Positions 14,551 to 19,842 of a stretch of 29,358 bases of DNA are shown here, piece after piece. The notes beneath the pieces were generated by a model. It was not told where the DNA came from. It saw only the letters and a list, made by a program, of their open reading frames with translations, and did no database searches. The stretch is from the IMG/VR virus record IMGVR_UViG_3300022707_004226, positions 1 to 29,358 of that record. The stretch is one strand, 5' to 3'. Made by a program: the position numbers and the translations under genes. This stretch comes from a virus. Position 1 is the first letter of the stretch. Each line of letters opens with the position of its first letter.

Positions 14551-14585
14551 ACCACGGAGAGATTAAAAAATTATTGTTACGTGGT
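14551..14585 (+). repeat. Inverted repeat ahead of the tRNA-like element
   Basis: ACCACG at 14551-14556 and CGTGGT at 14580-14585 are perfect complements enclosing an AT-rich loop of 23 bases. It sits 13 bases before the tRNA-like element and may belong to the same structured transcript. Confidence 0.35.
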
Positions 14586-14598
14586 TGAGTATCGATGA

Positions 14599-14675
14599 GT
14601 GGTCGTGCAGACTGTTGAGAAGCTGCGCTTGATATACTCTAGGCAAGCAATCCGGTTCGATTCCGGACAATCACA
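14599..14675 (+). tRNA. tRNA-like element with an irregular anticodon arm
   Basis: The T arm is textbook: TCCGG (14651-14655), loop TTCGATT, then CCGGA. The acceptor strands GTGGTCG (14599-14605) and CAATCAC (14668-14674) pair at 6 of 7 positions with one G-T. The D stem is GCAG/CTGC. The anticodon arm is not canonical: GCTTG pairs perfectly with CAAGC, leaving a 12-base loop and only two variable-loop bases. An alternative stem, GCTTG/TAGGC, leaves an 8-base loop. CTCTA in the loop would read as a CUA anticodon in the right sequence context, but without a proper stem. No CCA is encoded. It may be a degenerate or unusual viral tRNA, or a tRNA mimic; identity is not assigned. Confidence 0.5.
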
Positions 14676-14707
14676 GGAGGAGTTGTCAGTCCCTAACAAG
14701 CTTAAGA

Positions 14708-14725
14708 GTTGATTGTACAATCAAC
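14708..14725 (+). repeat. 18-base perfect palindrome
   Basis: GTTGATTGTACAATCAAC is fully self-complementary. A wider pair, TTGTCAG (14684-14690) and CTGACAA (14728-14734), encloses it. ACAATCA within the palindrome also occurs at the 3' end of the tRNA-like element just upstream. It could be an operator for a dimeric regulator or an RNA hairpin. Confidence 0.6.
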
Positions 14726-14740
14726 AACTGACAATTCACA

Positions 14741-14776
14741 CTCAAAAAACAGTTAAAAAACTGTAATCCTTTTGAG
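14741..14776 (+). promoter_or_regulatory. Nested hairpin touching the ribosome site
   Basis: CTCAAAA (14741-14747) pairs with TTTTGAG (14770-14776), and inside it ACAGTT (14749-14754) pairs with AACTGT (14759-14764). The outer right arm runs into GAGGGAG, the ribosome site of the gene at 14788, so folding could limit its translation. Confidence 0.45.
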
Positions 14777-14787
14777 GGAGAAACAAA

Positions 14788-15222
14788 ATGAAAAAAGAAA
14801 GCATACCTTCCGAACCAGTGCCAACAGAGCAGACGGTTAATGAAGAGATAGATTGGGAAAAAGCAAGTGGGCGAGACAAGTATTTCAAACCCCAGAACAA
14901 CAAAGATCATGACATAGTAGCTCGTAACTGGAAGCCATATGAACAAAGCGGTAACTCAGGAATAGTAATGGAAGTTATTAAAGTAGACGGTGTAGAGTAC
15001 GCTGATCCTATTAAGTTGTGGACTACGACGAGCAAGCGTACAATAAGAGAATTAGAACCTATAATCAAAGCGGCTACGAACCAGAAGAAAGATTTTATTC
15101 ATGTTTTGTTTCGTAAAAGCCTTGGTAAGGGACAAAAAGACACTGATGCAGTATTTACAGCAAAGAATTTAGATGTTGACATTGATCATCTTGTACCTGA
15201 TGACCAAAAGAGTGACCGATAA
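14788..15222 (+). CDS. Hypothetical protein, possible DNA-metabolism role
   Basis: The gene encodes 144 residues with the ribosome site GAGGGAG seven bases upstream. The N-terminal 25 residues are acidic and disordered. The core reads Y-F-K-P-Q-N ... V-D-G-V-E-Y-A-D-P-I-K-L-W-T-T-T-S-K-R-T-I-R-E-L-E-P-I-I-K-A. The layout recalls phage single-strand-binding-type proteins, in which a 'K-x-L-x-x-T-S-K-x-x-x-x-x-L' segment follows a beta barrel, but the likeness is too weak for a call. It is first in the operon after the structured gap, which suggests high or regulated expression. Confidence 0.65.
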   Translation: MKKESIPSEPVPTEQTVNEEIDWEKASGRDKYFKPQNNKDHDIVARNWKPYEQSGNSGIVMEVIKVDGVEYADPIKLWTTTSKRTIRELEPIIKAATNQKKDFIHVLFRKSLGKGQKDTDAVFTAKNLDVDIDHLVPDDQKSDR

Positions 15223-15240
15223 ACCCTGGAGGGGATTGAT

Positions 15241-15615
15241 ATGGAAAAAAATAAGCAGTTAGATAGTTATTTCACCGAAGAAAAAATTAGTTTTAGTTGG
15301 TTCGAGTACAGCACAGACTTTCATAATTTACGTGTGAAAGACTTGACCAGAGAGAATTTCTTAGCGAAGATAGGTCGTGTAGATAAAGAAGGTGGAGAAG
15401 TTAATTCTACCGAGGCTCAGCATCTTATGATGTGCGAGTGGTTACAAATCCATGCTAAGCCTAAACTGCCTAAGATGAGTGGTGTTGAGTGGGAGGCTAG
15501 TATGAATAGTTTGATGCTAGAGGTTTTTAAGGAAGAGTGGGATCGTTTTGATCGAGGAGACGTACCTAATGCAGCTGATAACGAAGGACCAATCGCTGAT
15601 CCTGTTGAAGGATAG
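15241..15615 (+). CDS. Hypothetical acidic protein
   Basis: The gene encodes 124 residues. GGAGG precedes the ATG by about eight bases. It is mainly helical and acidic, with an aromatic N-terminal part (F-S-W-F-E-Y-S-T-D-F) and a low-complexity acidic tail. It follows the previous gene by 18 bases. No family recognised. Confidence 0.65.
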   Translation: MEKNKQLDSYFTEEKISFSWFEYSTDFHNLRVKDLTRENFLAKIGRVDKEGGEVNSTEAQHLMMCEWLQIHAKPKLPKMSGVEWEASMNSLMLEVFKEEWDRFDRGDVPNAADNEGPIADPVEG

Positions 15616-15865
15616 GCGTGTTAAAGACTTACTTGATAGGAGTGCGGTGATTTGTACTAGCGTGGGTCCTCACTCCTATTTTTTTGTTGTAATAAACCGT
15701 TATTATCAGCGTTTCGAGGTTAAGATTGATAAGGAGGGTAGTAAGGTGTTGTGCTCTTGTGCTCATGGTTGTTTTTATGGTTTGAGTCAGAAGAACTTGG
15801 GTGTTTATTGTTATCATGTTAATGCTTGTTTTGTTTGGTTGTTTTATAAAACCAAAGTTATTTAA
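15605..15865 (+). CDS. Divergent SWIM-like zinc-finger protein
   Basis: The TTG at 15605 is the most plausible start (86 residues, 11-base overlap with the upstream gene); a GTG at 15647 behind GGAG is the alternative. K-V-L-C-S-C-A-H-G-C ... V-Y-C-Y-H-V-N-A gives the C-x-C-x(n)-C-x-H pattern, with strands before it (S-Y-F-F-V-V-I-N-R-Y-Y) as in SWIM domains. An extra cysteine lies in the loop. It is a distant companion of the SWIM protein at 8370. Start uncertain; family moderately sure. Confidence 0.55.
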   Translation: MKDRRVKDLLDRSAVICTSVGPHSYFFVVINRYYQRFEVKIDKEGSKVLCSCAHGCFYGLSQKNLGVYCYHVNACFVWLFYKTKVI

Positions 15866-15887
15866 ACAGTGCTTGTTTTAAAAAGGA
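15861..15887 (+). promoter_or_regulatory. Candidate promoter resembling the one at 6362-6388
   Basis: TTTAAA (15861-15866) is followed by GCTTGTTTTAAAAAGGA (15871-15887), which matches 15 of 17 bases of the element at 6372. The predicted transcript would start close to the next ATG. Confidence 0.4.
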
Positions 15888-15900
15888 AATGGTGGAGAGA

Positions 15901-16104
15901 ATGAGAATAATACTTTTGATTGCGTGTTTATTTTTACTTGTAGCTTGTAACAGTAGTTTTGATGATTGTACGCATTATTGTGCAGAAATGAACGATTGCG
16001 GAATATCTATTCTTGATGGGAGCGTATGGTGTACCGATGATATGGAGAAAACAGAAATTGTGAAAGAAAAATGTTTTGTTTCTTGCTTGGAGGGAAAAAC
16101 GTGA
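15901..16104 (+). CDS. Small cysteine-rich lipoprotein
   Basis: The gene encodes 67 residues from the ATG at 15901, three bases after GGAGA; the ATG at 15889 would add four residues. The signal M-R-I-I-L-L-I-A-C-L-F-L-L-V-A-C ends in the lipobox L-V-A-C, so Cys16 is probably lipid-modified. The mature part has at least six more cysteines in C-x(3)-C and C-x(5)-C spacings (C-T-H-Y-C, D-C-G, W-C, K-C-F-V-S-C). It is a plausible cell-surface protein made by the infected host, perhaps blocking superinfection; that role is inference. Confidence 0.65.
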   Translation: MRIILLIACLFLLVACNSSFDDCTHYCAEMNDCGISILDGSVWCTDDMEKTEIVKEKCFVSCLEGKT

Positions 16105-16256
16105 TTGAGAATAGTTGGTTGTGTATGGTGTGTTACGAAGAAGCTCGTATTCATGATCAGATGGGCACTTGGTGCGAACGTTGTCACAAGAAATTTACTG
16201 AAGATCCGGTAATATCATTGCGTGCATTACGTACTGAGGTGTTGAATGAAGATTAG
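16101..16256 (+). CDS. Small zinc-ribbon protein (51 residues)
   Basis: The GTG start overlaps the lipoprotein stop (GTGA), and GGAGG lies seven bases upstream. C-M-V-C and C-E-R-C are separated by 16 residues (Y-E-E-A-R-I-H-D ... G-T-W), a regular zinc ribbon; the rest is a short helix. It overlaps the next gene by 11 bases. Confidence 0.6.
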   Translation: MIENSWLCMVCYEEARIHDQMGTWCERCHKKFTEDPVISLRALRTEVLNED

Positions 16257-16653
16257 TAGTGAGGATCAGTCAGAAATTAATGATTTCGTAAGACAATACG
16301 TAGACACAGCACGTCTTCCGGGTAGAAAAGTCTTGTGGGGTTATAAAAGTTTTGAAGGAAAAAACGGTTTAGCACACGAAGAAGCAGTACACAGAGTCTG
16401 CAAAGCCTTAAGTCTAAGAAAAATTCCTTTCGCTACTGAAGTCCCTCTTAAATGCGGTAATGTCTTGGACGTTTGTTGTCCTACTCATATAAAAAAGATT
16501 ATTGAAGTGATGCACAGTGAGTCTGATGATTATATGACTAAGAAGATTTTGCGTTTGCCTAATTCTTTGCAAGGTGAAGTGATGATTTTGCGTGCTTGTG
16601 AGGTTCTAGATCTTCCTCAGAAAGATGTTCTTGAAGGAGTGTTCATACTATGA
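16246..16653 (+). CDS. Nuclease-fold-like protein, probably inactive
   Basis: The gene encodes 135 residues. A-H-E-E-A-V-H-R-V-C-K-A-L ... P-F-A-T-E-V-P-L, then G-N-V-L-D-V-C-C and K-K-I-I-E-V-M-H-S-E-S, follow the order of a restriction-endonuclease-like fold: helix with Glu, strand, Asp75, strand with E87-x-x. The third catalytic residue, normally Lys, is Met89. Archaea have related small proteins with a 'D-V ... E-V-x-x-S-E' signature. A structural or inhibitory role is possible. It is coupled to the zinc-ribbon gene upstream and by ATGA downstream. Confidence 0.45.
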   Translation: MKISSEDQSEINDFVRQYVDTARLPGRKVLWGYKSFEGKNGLAHEEAVHRVCKALSLRKIPFATEVPLKCGNVLDVCCPTHIKKIIEVMHSESDDYMTKKILRLPNSLQGEVMILRACEVLDLPQKDVLEGVFIL

Positions 16654-16862
16654 GATTTGGAAAAGAACCATCATTTGGCTCAAGAGATCCTTGGAATCCA
16701 GAAAAAGATGATTTTACACATAAGAATTGTCTTGATAAGGGGCTAGTAAGAGAGTTAGAGATGAAATTATTATTACTTATTGTGTCAATGAAAGACGGAA
16801 AGCTTACTCTTGAAGGGTTGATTGATGCGATGAAGAAACTATTTGAGGAGTTGGGACTATGA
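16650..16862 (+). CDS. Small helical protein of unknown function
   Basis: The gene encodes 70 residues. A polar N-terminus (F-G-S-R-D-P-W-N-P-E-K-D-D-F) precedes two amphipathic helices (L-E-M-K-L-L-L-L-I-V-S-M and L-I-D-A-M-K-K-L-F-E-E-L). It is coupled on both sides by ATGA. No family recognised. Confidence 0.6.
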   Translation: MRFGKEPSFGSRDPWNPEKDDFTHKNCLDKGLVRELEMKLLLLIVSMKDGKLTLEGLIDAMKKLFEELGL

Positions 16863-17008
16863 ATTTAGAAGATAAATATTATGTTGTTGGACAGGTGGCA
16901 ATCGTTGGAGCAATTATTGCGCACGATGTTTTTCCAAAAATTCTTTTGGTAATATTTGCAGGAGTTAATTTCTACGGTTGGTATAAAGTAAAGAGGTTAG
17001 GACTATGA
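16859..17008 (+). CDS. Two-helix membrane mini-protein (49 residues)
   Basis: Two hydrophobic stretches, V-V-G-Q-V-A-I-V-G-A-I-I-A and I-L-L-V-I-F-A-G-V, are joined by H-D-V-F-P-K and end in a basic tail (W-Y-K-V-K-R). A hairpin membrane protein of holin-like size. ATGA overlaps at both ends. Confidence 0.5.
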   Translation: MNLEDKYYVVGQVAIVGAIIAHDVFPKILLVIFAGVNFYGWYKVKRLGL

Positions 17009-17178
17009 AGGAAGAAGACGTTACCTCAAACCAACTACCATATATCTCTCAGCGTAATAGTAAGTTTAATCCTGTGACTCAAGTAACTGAGGAGAGTGTG
17101 TTGACTGTACAGGGTCAGACTCTTGGTGAGTGTAAGAAGGTACGTGATGCTATTATTAAAGAGGAGGGTTCGTCATGA
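17005..17178 (+). CDS. Short protein of unknown function (57 residues)
   Basis: The product begins M-K-E-E-D-V-T-S-N-Q-L-P-Y and contains V-L-T-V-Q-G-Q-T-L-G-E-C-K-K-V. It is coupled by ATGA upstream and downstream. No motif recognised. Confidence 0.5.
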   Translation: MKEEDVTSNQLPYISQRNSKFNPVTQVTEESVLTVQGQTLGECKKVRDAIIKEEGSS

Positions 17179-17435
17179 TAAATATGTTAGGGATATTCAT
17201 TAGTTTTTTTTCTGGAGTATTAATGGGGTTCGTAGATCGTCTATGGCCTAAAGTGTTTATTATTCTATTGTTATCAATTATAGTTTTATGGCTTATTTCA
17301 TCCTTTTTGTTACCGGTAAGTGCTATTGATTTCAACAATTATTATCTTCGTTGGGGTGTGTTGCTAGAGATTGGTGGAATGATTCTTGGTTTGTTTGCTG
17401 GAAGAGCTATGGCTAAAGTTTATGAGGGTAATTGA
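17175..17435 (+). CDS. Multi-span membrane protein
   Basis: The gene encodes 86 residues with three hydrophobic segments: residues 4-20 (G-I-F-I-S-F-F-S-G-V-L-M), 26-52 (V-F-I-I-L-L-L-S-I-I-V-L-W-L) and 60-80 (W-G-V-L-L-E-I-G-G-M-I-L-G-L-F-A-G). It lies among three small membrane proteins between 16859 and 17981. Function unknown. Confidence 0.6.
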   Translation: MINMLGIFISFFSGVLMGFVDRLWPKVFIILLLSIIVLWLISSFLLPVSAIDFNNYYLRWGVLLEIGGMILGLFAGRAMAKVYEGN

Positions 17436-17674
17436 TGGGTCAGGCTGATGTTTTTGAAGTGCTCAAAGAGAACCGAGGTAGTTGGATGTGTGTAAAAGAA
17501 GTAATGATCGCTCTTGCTAAGAAGCAAGCTGGTGTCTTGCCTAGTCGTGGGCCGGTATACATTGCTCTTAAGAAGTTGTGTGCTGATGATGATGTTGAGA
17601 ATAATCTTGGTTATAGTAAAGAGTTTGGTAATCAAGAAGTACTATTTTTTCGTTACACAGGAGGGAAATCATGA
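17435..17674 (+). CDS. Winged-helix-like DNA-binding protein
   Basis: The gene encodes 79 residues from the ATG sharing one base with the previous stop (TGATG). V-F-E-V-L-K-E-N-R-G-S-W-M-C-V-K-E-V-M-I-A-L, then P-V-Y-I-A-L-K-K-L-C-A-D-D-D-V-E-N-N and L-F-F-R-Y, fits a winged helix: helices 1-3 followed by a wing. It is probably a small transcription regulator; the match is by pattern only. Confidence 0.5.
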   Translation: MGQADVFEVLKENRGSWMCVKEVMIALAKKQAGVLPSRGPVYIALKKLCADDDVENNLGYSKEFGNQEVLFFRYTGGKS

Positions 17675-17853
17675 AATGGAAAAAATACAGAATCGTAAAA
17701 GATACTTATTGCGGGTTTGAAGTTCAAGTAAAATATTGTTTTTTGCCCTTTTGGCTTCAATGTTCGTCTACTAATTCACACGTATCATTGATGTGTGCGA
17801 AAGAATTTATTGCAATACGTAAAAAAACTATTGTTTTGTGGGTGGAAGAATGA
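17671..17853 (+). CDS. Small basic protein with cysteines
   Basis: The gene encodes 60 residues, coupled by ATGA on both sides. It has four cysteines (T-Y-C-G, K-Y-C-F, L-Q-C-S, M-C-A-K) and an aromatic core (F-L-P-F-W-L). No family recognised. Confidence 0.55.
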   Translation: MKWKKYRIVKDTYCGFEVQVKYCFLPFWLQCSSTNSHVSLMCAKEFIAIRKKTIVLWVEE

Positions 17854-17981
17854 TTGGTGGTACTACTCCTAAGAACTTGTATTTTCAGACTTACCGAAGA
17901 GTAAGACGATTAGAGGCTATGTTAGCGGTTAACGTGTTGTTTTTGATTATTTTAAGCATTTTTATGTGGAGGCTGATATAG
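17850..17981 (+). CDS. Single-span membrane mini-protein (43 residues)
   Basis: A basic N-terminal half (Y-R-R-V-R-R-L-E) precedes one transmembrane helix (A-V-N-V-L-F-L-I-I-L-S-I-F) near the C-terminus. Start and stop overlap its neighbours. Function unknown. Confidence 0.5.
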   Translation: MIGGTTPKNLYFQTYRRVRRLEAMLAVNVLFLIILSIFMWRLI

Positions 17982-18268
17982 TGTTTGTGACAAAAAAGAA
18001 GTACAATAAATTATTTATTAAATGCAAAGAATTAATAATAATTAATAACGCGTTGAATACTGCCTTGGTAAAGAAATTAGAACCAGGTTATGTGTGTGTC
18101 ATTAAGATAAATGAAATAATTAATAATTTTCAGACAGAACTAATATATAATCAAATTAATGCGTTGTCAGAAAAATATTATGGTGGTGAACGGGTTGGTT
18201 TATTGTTTATTGCTAGTAATGGTGCTGAACAGAAGATTTTAAGTAAAAGAAAGATAAATGAGGATTGA
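17981..18268 (+). CDS. Small protein of unknown function
   Basis: The GTG at 17981 is preferred because GGAGG (17968-17972) lies eight bases upstream, giving 95 residues; a GTG at 17966 is further inside the previous gene. It is Asn/Ile/Lys-rich, with a predicted helix (K-C-K-E-L-I-I-I-N-N-A-L-N) and a strand V-G-L-L-F-I-A-S-N-G. Its codons are more AT-rich than its neighbours. No family recognised. Confidence 0.55.
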   Translation: MFVTKKKYNKLFIKCKELIIINNALNTALVKKLEPGYVCVIKINEIINNFQTELIYNQINALSEKYYGGERVGLLFIASNGAEQKILSKRKINED

Positions 18269-18273
18269 TATAT

Positions 18274-18744
18274 ATGGAACAGATTGAATTAACAAGAACA
18301 GTAGAGTCAGTAACAGACGATAAAATAGTTTTTTGTACTCGGAATGTAGTGTCATATACTATGGATGAGTGTGTTAAGATTTTGCCTCAGCATGAGGCTA
18401 AACTCATTACTAGTCTTCAGGAGAAGGAAAACCTAGCAAAGTTGATTGGTAACAAGTTTTGGGAGAAAGAAGCAGAAGATATTGATAATAATATTAGTAA
18501 GGCTGAAGAACTTGTTAAACTCTTTACAGATGCTCTGAAGCCTTATTTTGAGGTTTTGATTAAGAAGGGTCGTTTGTTTATTGGTGTTGAGAAGAAGAAG
18601 CAGCATTATGATCGTATGACGAAAGGTGAGGCTAAGGTTGTTTTACAGGTTAAGATACGTAACGAGTGCCGTGCTCATCTCGGTCTTGATGATATTCTTC
18701 ATCCTGTGATGCTGACATTAAGAGAAGAATTTGAAAAACTATAG
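18274..18744 (+). CDS. Helical protein of unknown function
   Basis: The gene encodes 156 residues from the ATG at 18274. It has beta strands at the N-terminus (V-E-S-V-T-D-D-K-I-V-F-C-T-R-N), a long charged helical centre (Q-E-K-E-N-L-A-K-L-I-G-N-K-F-W-E-K-E), and a conserved-looking end (R-N-E-C-R-A-H-L-G-L-D-D-I-L-H-P). No family recognised. It precedes two genes that end in the 19467-19689 structured gap. Confidence 0.65.
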   Translation: MEQIELTRTVESVTDDKIVFCTRNVVSYTMDECVKILPQHEAKLITSLQEKENLAKLIGNKFWEKEAEDIDNNISKAEELVKLFTDALKPYFEVLIKKGRLFIGVEKKKQHYDRMTKGEAKVVLQVKIRNECRAHLGLDDILHPVMLTLREEFEKL

Positions 18745-18754
18745 AGGTGACTTT

Positions 18755-18922
18755 ATGAAAACACAAGAAGAAATAGAAAAACGTTTACGAGCAATAAGGG
18801 CAGATTTACCTGCAGATTCAGCTGTACCTAGTGATATAATGTTTGCACGGGTAGGAACGTTATTATGGGTTTTAGAAAGAGAAGATGAATCTCTACAAGG
18901 GAAGGTGAAGGAAGATGCTTAG
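18755..18922 (+). CDS. Small helical protein (55 residues)
   Basis: GAGGTGA (18744-18750) sits four bases before the ATG. The product is M-K-T-Q-E-E-I-E-K-R-L-R-A-I-R-A-D-L with a second helix V-G-T-L-L-W-V-L-E-R-E. It overlaps the next gene by 8 bases. Unknown function. Confidence 0.6.
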   Translation: MKTQEEIEKRLRAIRADLPADSAVPSDIMFARVGTLLWVLEREDESLQGKVKEDA

Positions 18923-19466
18923 AGGTAGTGATAATTTAACTCAGCCACTCGCGCAAAGAATGCATGCAAGGATAGAAGAATTACGAGAGATCGGTTACAA
19001 TAATTTTCAGAAGGGAGAAGACGGTGAGCACCACCTCATTCCTGCTGAGATGCCTATTGCGGGAAGAGTATTTTTCCGAGATAATGTGAAGGTTATTGAT
19101 AAGGATCATTTTGAACTTAAGTATAATTTGTTCAAAACAGAAACTGTAGACGGGATTATACGTCCTGTTCGTGGTTTGATGGATCCTGATAAAGGAGCTA
19201 AGGGTGGTACTATGGTTAAGACTGTTGATCGTCAGGTTGTCGAGACTTTTAAGAAAGCCAGACCTTTTACTAGGAAAGTGACTGTTCTTGAAACTGGTGG
19301 TATAGCGCCTATGTATAAAAACAAGGCTTTCCGTGCTGAGAGAAGGAAGTTGACTGGTATGGATGCTCCTGAGACCGAGCCTGAACCTAAGGATGAGGAA
19401 TCAGAGGAAGTAAAGAAACCCTCTGATCCTCGTCCTAAGGGCTTTAGTACCGGTAGCGCCGTCTAA
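18915..19466 (+). CDS. Hypothetical protein with acidic tail
   Basis: The gene encodes 183 residues. The N-terminal part is helical (Q-P-L-A-Q-R-M-H-A-R-I-E-E-L), followed by a beta-rich core (M-P-I-A-G-R-V-F-F-R-D-N-V-K-V-I-D). A disordered Glu/Pro/Lys tail begins at about residue 148. It starts inside the previous gene and is the last gene before the second tRNA-like element. No family recognised. Confidence 0.65.
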   Translation: MLRGSDNLTQPLAQRMHARIEELREIGYNNFQKGEDGEHHLIPAEMPIAGRVFFRDNVKVIDKDHFELKYNLFKTETVDGIIRPVRGLMDPDKGAKGGTMVKTVDRQVVETFKKARPFTRKVTVLETGGIAPMYKNKAFRAERRKLTGMDAPETEPEPKDEESEEVKKPSDPRPKGFSTGSAV

Positions 19467-19478
19467 TAACTCTTTTTT

Positions 19479-19552
19479 GTTGGTGGTCGGCAGTCTACTC
19501 AAGCCAGTGGGGGTTGTGGATTGCTCTTCTGGTTTGATTCCAGCCACCAACG
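19479..19552 (+). tRNA. Second tRNA-like element
   Basis: The acceptor stem is perfect: GTTGGTG (19479-19485) with CACCAAC (19545-19551). The T arm, TCTGG-TTTGATT-CCAGC, has four of five pairs. A D-arm-like GGC ... GCC follows the acceptor. The middle (G-rich GTGGGGGTTGTGGATTGC) gives no canonical 5-bp anticodon stem; a 7-base loop with GUG at the anticodon position is possible only with mostly G-T pairs and a mismatch. The start, GGTGGTCGGCAGTCT, parallels GAGTGGTCGTGCAGACT of the element at 14599, suggesting common origin. It is preceded by a T6 run. It may be a viral tRNA that has lost decoding ability, or a tRNA mimic. Confidence 0.5.
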
Positions 19553-19572
19553 TTTATAATTAGTTCCCTATA

Positions 19573-19665
19573 CGTGAATGGCACCGCAAAATACTGTTGG
19601 TGTTTCCCGACGAAGTTACTCTTTTCTTTGTTGTCCTGCCAGCGACCTCCGCAACGCCATTCACG
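19573..19665 (+). ncRNA. Candidate structured RNA closed by a 10-bp stem
   Basis: CGTGAATGGC (19573-19582) and GCCATTCACG (19656-19665) are perfect complements separated by 73 bases. The enclosed sequence is GC-richer than its surroundings, has no supported coding frame, and contains GTTGGTG again, the same 7 bases as the acceptor of the adjacent tRNA-like element. It ends 10 bases before a GGAGATGA ribosome site, so it could be the leader of the next operon. Confidence 0.45.
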
Positions 19666-19689
19666 GGGGAAAACAAGGAGATGATAATA

Positions 19690-19836
19690 ATGATTAAGCA
19701 TTTAACATCAAGAAAAAAAAAGGTTGCTCGTTGTGGTATGGATGTTTACGGAATGAGAATCCGGGGTGATGTATTAGTTACTGGTTGGGCTTATGTTACT
19801 TGTAAAGATTGTTTAAAAAAGAAGTTATGGAGATGA
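19690..19836 (+). CDS. Small phage-type zinc-binding protein (48 residues)
   Basis: The ATG at 19690 lies after GGAGATGA. K-H-L-T-S ... R-C-G-M-D ... V-T-C-K-D-C-L-K fits a recurrent small phage protein pattern (H-L-T ... C-G ... V-T-C-x-x-C-L), likely binding one zinc through His/Cys. Role unknown. First gene after the structured gap. Confidence 0.6.
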   Translation: MIKHLTSRKKKVARCGMDVYGMRIRGDVLVTGWAYVTCKDCLKKKLWR

Positions 19837-19842
19837 AAAGAA

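Noticed and set aside
6433-19466. An integrase, DNA polymerase, helicase or CRISPR/anti-CRISPR system
   Set aside because: No translated product shows the motifs of these families; no label was given on position alone.
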